The notes beneath the pieces were generated by a model. The model worked only from the letters and a program-made list of their open reading frames with translations, was not told the origin of the DNA and ran no database searches. From Antedon mediterranea (taxonomy: Eukaryota; Echinodermata; Crinoidea; Comatulida; Antedonidae), in the NCBI RefSeq assembly GCF_964355755.1, contig NC_092673.1:8687001-8751000 (forward strand): a DNA stretch of 64,000 nt, written 5' to 3'. The translations under genes and the position numbers were made by a program. Position 1 is the first letter of the stretch, and every line of letters starts with the position of its first letter. Below, in pieces: positions 48,550 to 59,173 of the stretch.

Positions 48550-49686
48550 GGCGCTACTGCAGTTTCGCACCACACAGTTGTATCTTCGATTTCTCACCTA
48601 AACTTTCCTTTTTCACACTTACAACATAATATTATGTAACATGTTTATACGTTTCGACCACTTACGAAGTAATTTTTTTTAAATAACAATACTTTTCAAA
48701 ACATCAAAACAATACTGAACTCGCTGTCAACACACTGCGAAATGTTCGCCATCTTATATTTATCACTTAATTGCCAGAATGTATGCTTCATTTTCACCCC
48801 AAAAATGTAGAAACTATAGAGGGCAGTGTTATAAAATCCGATTACACATATATATGCCTATTTAGTTTTGAAAGGCAAGAAATGTTTTCAGCTGGCGAAA
48901 TAGAGGTTAAATTAATATCTCATTATTAATTAAATTAGTATTATTATTCATATATTATTAATAGTTCTTATCAATGTTTTATGTACGGACTTGTATCGTC
49001 GCCGTTTTGATATGTTCAGCTGGTTCTTTATAAAAACCACCACTCTTTGCAGTTTAAAAATAAAAACAGAAAATAAAACATGCATTGATTTCTGGCAATT
49101 TTTCACGCTGCTGCTCTAGCCCGCTACGTCACACGAGATGACTCATTCATTAGATGAAATCAAGCAGCTTTATAGTACTACACTTTGACATTTTTGTTAA
49201 AATGGAAACTCCACTATAATTTATTGGTACCACCTGTTGAATCCAAAAACGGCTGAGAAAAGAGTCTAACGACAAATCCCAAAGCATTCTGGTATTTATG
49301 AGTCCCATGATATAATTCGCTGTCAGATAATCATTGAATTATTATCAAAACAGTCCATTGAAGTTTTTGTTTGTAATAGGATACTTGAAGTATCTAGGCG
49401 TGATGTAGTGACCCCCAGACTTGACCTTAGCAATAACAATAAGCGAGCAGCGTTTTTTGTAAGAAATATTCTTGTTTATTCTAAAATGGCCACAGTTCGA
49501 TCGAAGTATTCGCGGAAAAGGAGCTGTTTTGAAAGGCATTTTTTATTGTGATAAAGGTAATATAACGGTGGCTAAATCATGGGAACATGTTACATAATGG
49601 CCCAAAATTGTATGATGTGGGCGTGAGAAAAAAATTAAGCAAGAAATCGAAGATATAACAGTGTGGTGCGAAACTGCAGTAGCGCC
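48550..49686. mobile_element. hAT-like element with GGCGCTACTGCAGTTTCGCA ends
   Basis: Inverted ends of about 50 bp: GGCGCTACTGCAGTTTCGCA then CCACAC and ATCTTCGATTTCT. The 8-bp flanks CAACTTTT (48542-48549) and CTACTTTT (49687-49694) agree at seven of eight positions, fitting a hAT target duplication. 1137 bp without a transposase. Confidence 0.65.
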
Positions 49687-49704
49687 CTACTTTTTTTAGT
49701 ATTT

Positions 49705-49885
49705 AGAATAGGCCTAGCCTAGTAGGCTTGGGAACGTCCTATAGAGGCCTAGGCTAGCTAGCTAGCCTAGCTAGCTACGCCTAGGCCCTAGCTAGCTAGG
49801 CCTAGGCCTAGGCCTAGCCCTACTAGCTAGGCTAGCTAGGCCTTAGATTATATTATATATTATATATATATATTATAATCAATAA
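49705..49885. repeat. CTAG / AGGCCTAG low-complexity block plus TA run
   Basis: About 140 bp built from GCTAGCTAGC and AGGCCTAGGCCTA steps, then ATTATATATTATATATATA. Shorter patches of the same type occur at 14730, 16090, 24480, 58590 and 61020, which makes the motif a hallmark of this genome. Confidence 0.8.
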
Positions 49886-51560
49886 TAAAATGCACATGTA
49901 ACATATATAATTTAATTGATGCTTACGTTGGCTGATAGAACAGCCAGATATGACAGAAACTTTACAAAACTCGGCATTTTACGTTGTATACACAAGCCTT
50001 TATATAGGCCTAGCAAGCTAGCCAGAGCGAGGAAGTCGAGGGTACGTGTCTTTTCCGTCCAGGTGTCGTCGTGGTTGTATGAAACGCCGTTAGTGCCTCT
50101 TGGGATCAGTTTTATTAGGCACTTTTCTGTTTTTTAACATGACAGACAACAATTAATATTGATATTGTAGTCCCTGGTTTTTACGAAATCAATTCAGCTG
50201 AATCGCCGTCAACGAGTATGTTTCAGCATGGTCAACCACTAGGCTTAGATAGTAGTTAGACAGTGTGTACCACGCTCGGGGAAATCGTTTAAAGATATAT
50301 TGTCCCCTGACATTATTGTAGGCCTATGTGGTCGTCAATAACTAATTATCACTATCTTAATTATTATAACATAGGAGGTGGTTAATATCAATACTGAAAG
50401 TATACCAAACTTACTATCTATATACCATGAGTAAAGATTCTAGATTCTACGCGCGATTTACCGAATTTTGTCTTTACGTAAATTTATTTATGGATTGTAA
50501 ATAATCATTCTAATTCTATATTAAAAATGTTAAACAATGCTTTTGAAATAATTAAACAATATTTCTGTATTCAAATATTATGTCTTATTGTTTCAACTGT
50601 AACTACGTCACGTCAATTTCCCTTCTTGCGCCTCTGAAACTCTCAATTGAAAGATTTCTATGCATACTTCCTTGATATGTGAATGTGATCCCAGTCCACT
50701 GAGATTGCTCAACTCATTATCATTTCCTGTTAAATGTTTAAAAGACACCAAAGAGTATCTGTTATTAGATTTCCCGGCCTAGATGCGACTTTGGCTGCAC
50801 CTAAACTTTTTCGTTTCCCTATAAAATTAATTCTCCATTATACGAATAAACTACCGGTAAGTATCTAACTTTCATTGTCATATTTTATTGTGACTCTTTA
50901 AATACTCAGTCGTCACACGTACGTGACACCGTTTACCTTTAATCATGAAGCACTCCAGTAACTAGGGGTTACCCCGATGTACAAGTACATCATCATCACA
51001 GTCAATGAACATAACTGGGCCTTCTGGGAGACCAGTCTTTGACTGAAGAGGTCGTCCAGTATAAATAAAAATATAATCCAAAGGCAAATTACTGAAAAAT
51101 GACAATGCTGTGGGTATCCGGTTGCTGGATCTCAATGGAGATACAAACAAGCTAAATCAAAACAGCTTTCAGGCCTATACAGTGCTTATCGTTTTGGTTG
51201 TGGATATGCTATTATCATGGTACTCGTAGATAGTGCTACACAACTACATGCACAAACTGCAAACTTACAGAGAATGGAGTTCAACTTATGGATTTTTGTG
51301 ACTGCTTTTATGTATGGGCTAGGTTCGTTCTTTATTGGTGTACTTATTGCCGGAGGTGGTAGGACTGGTATCTGTTTAGCTTTGTGCTGCATGGTACATC
51401 CAATCCATACCCCTATTTCACTATGAAAAGTTATATATGTTTATTTCTAATCTAAAATATTTGGAGTTTTTGATTTATGCAGTTATTATTATGGTTATGT
51501 TTAGGATTATTTACACTAAAATAATATTCAATAAGGCGCAGGTTCATTATTGTGTTAATA
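49886..51560. other. No gene recognised; one shared segment
   Basis: Mixed sequence. 51092-51140 (GACAATGCTGTGGGTATC, GTTGCTGGATCTCAATG) repeats part of 34693-34753. The minus-strand frame over 50962-51150 and the plus-strand frame 51217-51426 have no recognisable homology; the latter could be the decayed upstream part of the Roco pseudogene. Confidence 0.35.
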
Positions 51561-51564
51561 CTTA

Positions 51565-53206
51565 TTGTTGTTTATAACGGCAGCTAAATATTTTGAAAGA
51601 AATTCTTTTGTTGACATATTTACATTATTTTGCCTTTCTACAATTATCTTTTTCGTATTGCTTGGTTCTATATTCGGAAGGCAACTTGCGGCTTTTGGGT
51701 GTGTACCTGAAGGTTATTACGTCGTAAAGAAATTTGTTGGATTTATAACTGGGGTATGTTTAACAAAAATGTGCGGTTGGGAATTTGTAAATGTCAACAA
51801 TCTTATTTTACTAGACAAAAACTTTCTATTACAAGATATTTGATTGAATTGTTTTTCTTTTTGGCACCAATTATTGGGTTTGTTATCGGCTATGCATGCC
51901 GATGTTGACAATGTCGTAGTATTTCTTGTAGGTACAAGGCGAGAAAATACATGTGATACAAACTTGTTTCCAGCTTTTGAAAAATTGTTAAATGCACATA
52001 TTTACAAAAGGTTTTCAAGATTGCTTGCCTTTCATCCAAATGGTGGACTCTGTTTTTTTTATTAAAAACGCTCTCAGTGATGATAAAGAGTGTAACCTAT
52101 TACGAGGAATTCAATGAATTATTTTTTGTTAAATATCTTTTATTTAAGGAAATACTAAATGGATTTTGCTCAAAAAATTGTGTTATTACAAGTATAAACG
52201 ATATTGAAAAGGAAATAATTTCAAAAAGCAAAACATTTTTAAAATATGAGCTGCGTACACTTCTGAATTTTTTTGAAAAATCTGGAGATATTATATACAA
52301 CGAACACGATGAATGGCTTCAAAACTATATTGTTTGTGATCTGTACTAACAGACATTTTGAAATTACTAGTAAATGTGCCAGAACCACATAAAAGAAATA
52401 GAACTGTATCTGATCTTTGGCAGAGATTGCTGGAAACCGGAATTATTGACAGTAGATTAGTGGAACATATTTGTTGAATGAAAGGAATTTGGAGAGTTTA
52501 TCCTTATGTGATTCGTTTTTTGGTTGGAACACATCTACTTTTTCCACTTACAATTACTAATGAAATTGATTAAGCTGGGACGATTGATTGCAGCCGATTG
52601 CCGAGAACTGATTTACAAACTAGTAAATCAGCTGTTGACATCAATGAAATATTTTATTTTGATTTTCGAGAAATAATACTTGAATTTATCTTTCTTTGTC
52701 TTATTTCCAAATGTTGCAAGAAGTTTAATTGGATTAATATCTACTATAATGCTGCAAAATTTAGACCAAGTGAATCATGTCTCTTTCAAATAAACACAGA
52801 AACAATTTCTGCTGGCAGCATTTTCTTTTATGATAAAAATCTCATCAAACTTTCAGTTATTAAGGTAAACCCGAATCAATCTGTAAATATTCTACACCAA
52901 ATTACTACTTTCATAGAAGAAATTGTTCAACAGACTTTCAGTTCTGATTACGTTCATGAGCAGTTTGTTTGTGGTCCAGTGTGTGACAGATGTAGTTTAG
53001 ATGGTATATTGTTTTTGGTGAACATCGTTACTATTATTAAGGACGTCTCTGCAATTGACGAATATAGAGCAGATGATTACCACACGATTTCATTTAAATC
53101 AATGGGTGTTTGTGAGGTGATAGAGAATATACATAGGTTATACATAGAGGATATACATAGGTTAAAAACGTATTTAGGCATAAATAATAATAGTAAAGCA
53201 TAAACT
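51565..53206 (+). pseudogene. Roco-family (ROC-COR GTPase) pseudogene
   Basis: Fragments in order: DNVVVFLVGTRREN (late GTPase strand, VGT-x-x-E/D), LLNAHIYKRFSRLLAFHPNG, after a poly-T frameshift IKNALSDDKECNLLRGIQ, then another shift to ELRTLLNFFEKSGDIIY (COR), LTDILKLLVNVPEP, LWQRLLETGIIDSRLVEHI, a TGA where Trp is expected, YPYVIRFLVGTHLLFPLTI, TGA/TAA breaks, and a last open stretch (52598-53203) with SVNILHQITTFIEEIV and CGPVCDRC. The motif order fits the ROC end, COR domain and C-terminal region of MFHAS1/Roco-like proteins. At least three stops or frameshifts show it is dead, unless some are introns. Confidence 0.55.
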
Positions 53207-54220
53207 GTAATTATTATATCAAATATGTTTACAAAACTAAAGTTGTAAAGAAGTAATTATCAACTGTTTCATTAGGTGTAGACTTTGTTACTTACATTGC
53301 CGGCTAGCCATGCCATCCAACACCGGATCCAACATTAACTCTACTTGTTTGTAGTAACTGTTTTTACAAATTAGTGCTTATGAAATAACTGTAAAAACAT
53401 TGTCCCAACAACAGATTTCTGTCTTTCGTTCTAAAATATACTGTATTATATTATTATTTATTTAATTATTAATATCAGTCAGTTTTTATCATTTGAATAA
53501 ATTGTTCATTATGTTTTTCTATAATTTTGTTGAGCGTAGAAATATTGTCAAAATAAATTACTTTATTCTTTTTACAGTTTAATCTTGTGTGCACTCGACA
53601 AATGAGGAACGATAGATCACAAGGAAGTAAATTATTTGTACAATCCTCCATTTAATATTTAAACAAAACAGGATGTAACTTTTTTCATTTTGCTTTATCA
53701 TATTAAGCATAATTAACATAACAAAAGTAATAAAAATCACTTGATGATCTAATAAAGTTATTACTGTACTGATTGTAAACAAATTTTCTTTATTTTTCAT
53801 TTATTTTATGACATCATCTTTAAAAATGGTTTCCATAATAATGGACACAATGTCGATTGTGTCGCCTACACATGTGATTGGAGGCGCTCATCCATCAATT
53901 CGTCGCAAACAAAATGTTGACGCCTTGCAATTTGTCTGCGACAATTCTAATCGCTGACCAATTATACACCGATTTTAACCAATGTGTAAAATGCTCAATA
54001 AACTTCAAAATTGCAATTCAGTTTCTTATATTGCGGTTCCTCATCGAACGCCTTATTCCTGAATCATAATTGACTATAATAAACAAAATAAATAGGATAG
54101 GAAGCGTTTTCGAGATATAATGGGTCAAAGTTCAAAATTAATCAATTACAACAATGTATATGTAGCCTATTATAACAAATTTATGGAAGCACAATTTGGT
54201 CTTTTATTACATTTTTATGA
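53207..54220. other. No gene recognised
   Basis: AT-rich. Nothing supportable. The frame at 53878-54069 lies just before the palindromic element and looks accidental. Confidence 0.35.
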
Positions 54221-56016
54221 TTATAGGTGTCTATTCAATCACCTTATGAAAAAAAATCATTTGTGATTAGGGTCAAATGTTAATATTGACCAATCATAGA
54301 ATGTCCCTATAAAACCAAATAAAAACTAATATTTAACAAAAATTGGATGTTTTCTCATCCTGTTAATCAATCATACGCAATGTAAAACAGCAAATACATC
54401 ATTTCATCAGTTGACATAAGGTCAATTTCATCAGTTGACATAAGGTCAAATGTCAACATTTCAATATGCATAATTACAATAGTTAGTTACCAAATAAATG
54501 CAAAGTTGTCCAAACTATGATATTGATGGTTTTACAAGTAATCAAAATATTTGATCAGTAAAGTTATGTTATTTCATTACAATTTTAATCAATATAATTA
54601 TAATACTGTAATTAATCAAATCAGAATTAAAATGTTACGCTGACCTTGAATAAAATAAATGGTTAAAGCACAACTTTTTTCAAAATTCATTTTGCAAAGA
54701 TTGGTCAGAACATGGTTGTGCAGGCCTGCAATATTCATTTTGAGGCTTATTTGATCTTGTTTATGTTTGCAATATATAATTTTGGTTTTTATTTGTCTAG
54801 GTACTCAAATAACTGAGAATAATTAGTTATGTACTAGTCAATCTGTGCACCAAAATACAATTATGTGGTTTAGATTTGGTAGCTTTGTAAAGTTTACGGA
54901 TTAGTTTCCATTGGTTTTTCACAGACGCCTTGAGAACTTGGGTGGATAAGCGTCTAACAAATCTTACTATATATTATTGGTTATAACTTTTTTCATTCCC
55001 ATTGCAATCAGAACAGAACAGTTCATAGTTCAACTGGTACGTCTAGAATATGTATATACCAACCTTAGTTATAGATAATAGATAAATCTGGAACCCATGT
55101 CCATGAATGATTTTCTGGACTATCCAAACTAGCCGGTTCATTAAAATGATTCTAAAATAGATGATTAACTCTGACTTTCGTTGTAGAGCGCACATGTTTC
55201 ACAACTTCAAGACACTATTCTGTGAAGATTTCGGTCATTTGGTCTAGTTCTGCAAAACATTTGTGATCTATCTCTATACGTGACCACCAGGATTGATTTC
55301 TGATTTCTCGTTCGAAAAAAGGAAGAGACATAATCATTTACACTCAAAGCATTGCTTTTTTATATTAGTTGACATTGACTTGGTTCGTTTAGTCTCCGAC
55401 CCTTGTCGGTGAAGTTAACCTACTTTTGCATTGTCGAAAATAAAGGTGGGGATGGGGTTGACTGGGCTGGACCAACCTGGATCTGTCTATGCCCTATCCT
55501 GTGGATGAATTGATATTCTCTGATTCTGATGAATAGTAGTTTATTGTCCAAATAAGAATATTGTAGCCCTAATAAATGCAACTGTGTAGTGGCAAATCAT
55601 TGAAGGTCAGCGTAACATTTTAACATCAAAGCATTTTAACAGTCATAATATTATTATTTATTTTACAGTATTATAATATTAAAATAATGCGCACTAGAAA
55701 AATACCATAACTTCCACTGATCAAATAACGTGATTACATTTATAGACCATCGATCTCATAGTTTGAATAACTTTGCATTATATACTTATATAATAATAAT
55801 ATACGGTATTTAGTATATCACTTGTTAACATGTTGACCTAGTCAACTGGTGTAATGATGAATGTGCTCTTTTGATTGTGTATGATTGATTGATGTCTTAA
55901 CAGAATTATAAAACATTTTGTCTTAAATGTTAGTTCTTATTTGGTTTTATAGGTAAATATTGACCTTTAATTGCAAAGGATTTTTTTTCATAAGTTGATT
56001 GAATAGACACCTATAA
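54221..56016. mobile_element. 1.8-kb inverted-repeat (foldback-like) element
   Basis: Outer arms 54221-54385 and 55872-56016 are inverted (TTATAGGTGTCTATTCAATC, CTATAAAACCAAATAA, CAATCATAC in both). A second inverted pair lies inside: TTAAAATGTTACGCTGACCT at 54627 and its complement at 55603. No coding capacity. No target duplication was identified. Confidence 0.65.
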
Positions 56017-56109
56017 CATGACCTTTTAAATTTTAAGCTCCGCCTTCTAATTTGCATGTTAAAACGTTCTGTAGGCCTACGACGCTTGGGTAGGCTCAGC
56101 TCACAAAAA

Positions 56110-56470
56110 ATTTTTTTCGACACAAATAATTCAGTCCACGCGAATTGAATTTTGTCGACACAAACTGAATTCTGTAGACACAAAATGAATTCTGGTAACA
56201 CAAAAATGGATTTTGTCAACACAAAATGAATTCTGTCGACACAAAATGAATTCTGTTATCACAAAATGAATTCTGTTGACACAAAATGGAATAAATTCTG
56301 TCTACATAGAATTCATTTTGTTGTGACACAGAATGAATTCTGTCCCTACAAAAGTAATTCTGTTCACGACATAACCAAAGTATGTCTTTTTCTAAGAACA
56401 TAATTAATTTTGTATGGTCAGAATTAATATTCTGATTAAACAGAATTAATTATGTATCACATAATTGTAT
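56110..56470. repeat. Degenerate tandem repeat rich in GAATTC
   Basis: The unit of about 22-24 bp is close to ACACAAAATGAATTCTGTCG. About ten copies run from 56130 to 56350, then decay into AATTAAT variants up to 56465. The unit is partly self-complementary (GAATTC, GTCGAC), so part of the array reads the same inverted. Confidence 0.75.
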
Positions 56471-57160
56471 TTTGTCGACAAAATTAGCAATGGCCCGAAC
56501 GGCGCCCCGTACACCACAGCCGCTCTCTCTCCTCTCTCTGCTGCTGTATGTTGGTGGTTCTGTTGTTTCGTCGTCGAGACTTTGTACTTGACTGGATCCC
56601 GCTGTGAAAACGGTAGTTGGGCCCGTACAGTAGTAGGCCTAGGGACATTATTTATGAAAATAAAACATTATAAAAAGTAAGGTAAGTGACATTATCCAAT
56701 TAATAATATACAATAGGCTTAGGGTTATGCTAGCCTAGACCTGGCTGTTGCCTACCTAGAATCCTATCACTGCATCTAGGCCGGGATATGACTGTTTCGG
56801 CCACAGACAGTTTCGGCCACAACAACCGTGCTATTGTTTTTGCTATTAGTTATCGCATCTGATGCTTTGTTGTATAGTATTTTTTTTTTGGATTTATTAG
56901 ATTTGTTGTTTCCATTCCAGTTTAGTTGTATCATGGAGTCTTGGCGAAAGACAATTTCAACTGTCAGTGACACAGTTAAATACTCTCTTAGTACAGACGT
57001 ATTAAAGTTTGGCTATGAAAAAAGAAATGCTAAGAAAAAAAAAGAAATTTAATTACTTTTGCTTAGGTGACCTAAGGAACAAAGAGGAATATCAGAAACT
57101 CACACATCAATACAAGCAGAATCAAGAAGAAAATTAGTGATAAAAAAAATAAATTTAATA
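56470..57160 (+). CDS. Possible small two-exon gene (ATG 56933; frame broken at A9 run)
   Basis: Exon 1 would be non-coding: a CpG- and CTCTCT-rich start region (56490-56580) leading to AAGTAAGGTAAGTGAC, a perfect donor at 56682. The acceptor TTTGTTTCCATTCCAG ends at 56920, and ATG at 56933 opens MESWRKTISTVSDTVKYSLS and continues TDVLKFGYEKRNAKKKK, stopping at 57052 (39 residues). One base less in the A9 run (57035-57043) would join a downstream stretch with GDLRNKEEYQKLTHQYKQNQ to a stop at 57137; AATAAA follows at about 57147. I do not recognise the protein: charged, no membrane segment. It may be a real gene with an assembly error, a real 39-residue protein, or a pseudogene. Confidence 0.4.
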
Positions 57161-57169
57161 AAACTTTGT

Positions 57170-58600
57170 CGTCTTCATATGATTGGTTTTTAATACAACA
57201 CAGGAGTAATTAAATGTTTTATCATGGAGCTCAGGTCATGTCTTAAGAACACAGGTGCATAAATAAAACGAACATATCAGACCCAACATAAAAATAATAA
57301 TTGAGTAATTTGCGGCGATATGCATTTAACATATTTTAACATGTCAAAATGCAAACAAAATGAGTAATAATTCGGATAAAAATGCGACTAAGGATAACAT
57401 TTGTTGTGTTCAATGCGAACGTCAGAGGAAGTCCCCAAACTAATTACTAGGCCTATTATCAATTAATAATTGCTGCTATAAATATATTGAGCAAAACGTT
57501 GAATTGTATTATTTTTCAATAAATGCTATAAAGTAAGTCAGTAAAACAACAATTTAAAAAATTCATTTTCATTTATCCACTAAACTGTACAAGTGTTGCT
57601 TAAACCACACTCAAGAAAAGAAAATATGAAAGAAATTTGCAGAAAGAAGCAATCAAACACTGTTATTTCAAAGTTCAGAACATCTTTAATTACTACGGAA
57701 ATTAGGCCCAATATTTCGGACGTAGGGAAATGAAGACAAATAGGGTACTACAGAAATGATGGGGAATCCCCGGCAAAATGCAATGACTACGTACAAATCA
57801 ACGACCCATATGACGGGGTTTTCCACGTACCTTCTCATGACGCACACAGTCAGAAATTTATTCCGAGCCTGTTCAGAAACATCTAAAAAAAATTCTTCAA
57901 TGTCTTCGCATAATTCCTCTTGGGTAGTGGTGTTTTACTAATATTTCAAGTTCATTTTATTATGTAAAATTTTACACACAAAAACAACGCACGCATTTCT
58001 ATTAACATTTATTTACCAGTGTTTCATTTACATCTTACAACATATTAATTCTTAATAATTATATACTTTCTTCAATTGTTTCTTCCGATAAAATAAATCG
58101 TATTCTTAACCACTTTGTTCTTCCGTTTCTTATTCCTTCAAAGTTATATTTGTTGTACACAATAAAATTAGTATATATCCCTACGTACTTCAATTCGTTT
58201 TATATTTATAGAAAAATGTACATACAATTAGTATCACTTAGGCCTCATTCAATTCATTTCTTTTATTTGTAAAAACTATACATTTTAATTTCAACCGTAT
58301 TGTATTTTTTGTACTCTGAAATATCGGTATCTACGTAATTCTTCGTTTCTTATCTCATCATGCCACCTAGCTACAAAATACGTGTTTGTATTTTATATTC
58401 ATTATTAATTAATTAATTAATTGCCAAGTTTGTCTGTGTCCGTGTTTTCAAAAACAAAAGTAAAACGCAATGAAATCGATAATCCTGTATTACATTGTCG
58501 TGTCTCATTGTTCCCCTATCAATGGCACTATGGGCGTTCCATAGATATGGTAGTAATATTGTCTGTGGCCGAAGTTTGCCTAATCCGCTAGGCCTAGTAG
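57170..58600. other. Repeat-derived and AT-rich sequence
   Basis: 57475-57745 is an inverted relative of 38430-38700 inside the hAT-like element (shared ACGTAGGGAAATGAAGA, GAGCAAAACGTTGAATTGTA, TTCATTTTCATTTATCCACT). 57750-58560 holds nothing recognisable. Confidence 0.55.
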
Positions 58601-58619
58601 GCCTACTAAGCTAGGCCTA

Positions 58620-58655
58620 CCATGGAGTAAAGAATAATTATTCTTTACTCCATGG
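58620..58655. repeat. Perfect 36-bp palindrome
   Basis: The block CCATGGAGTAAAGAATAA is followed at once by its exact reverse complement, with no spacer. It is flanked by AGGCCTA sequence on both sides. Confidence 0.95.
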
Positions 58656-59160
58656 GCCTACTATACTTGGCTACTACTAGTTACAGTAGTACATGGAGGT
58701 ATAATAGTACTACTAATAATACTATACTAGGCCTACTTCAGTACTGTACACAATGTATTTTATTGACTTTATTAAACATATATATATATCAGTTAGAACG
58801 GTTAAAGTAAGTAATCATCGATTCGCCATTTCGTTTAAAAGAACGTAGGCCTATCACATTCAATCTGTTTAAAAAGAGAATAAATTACATAATAATGTAG
58901 ATTGTTATTTACTTCCGAGGTAAAGAAAACCTGTCGAAACAATGACAATCAAAGATTACAAAACAACGACAATCAAAGCCCACACGGCGTTCCATACAGA
59001 TTACCGTTATTGAACTAGCGGCCGCTTTGGTTGGCGGCCGCTTCGACCGTAATCCGTACTAGTATGCATGTTCCCCATACTGTACCTCCATGATAAATCA
59101 TCATATTGTTGTGATTTTCAGTCAGCACTGTGATGGCCTAATAAGTACAGCAACTAGGCT
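58656..59160. other. No gene; short GC patch with two NotI-type sites
   Basis: At 59020-59045 the 10-bp sequence GCGGCCGCTT occurs twice, 19 bp apart, in otherwise AT-rich DNA. No coding frame or TIR explains it. Confidence 0.4.
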
Positions 59161-59173
59161 TACCTTATTAGTC

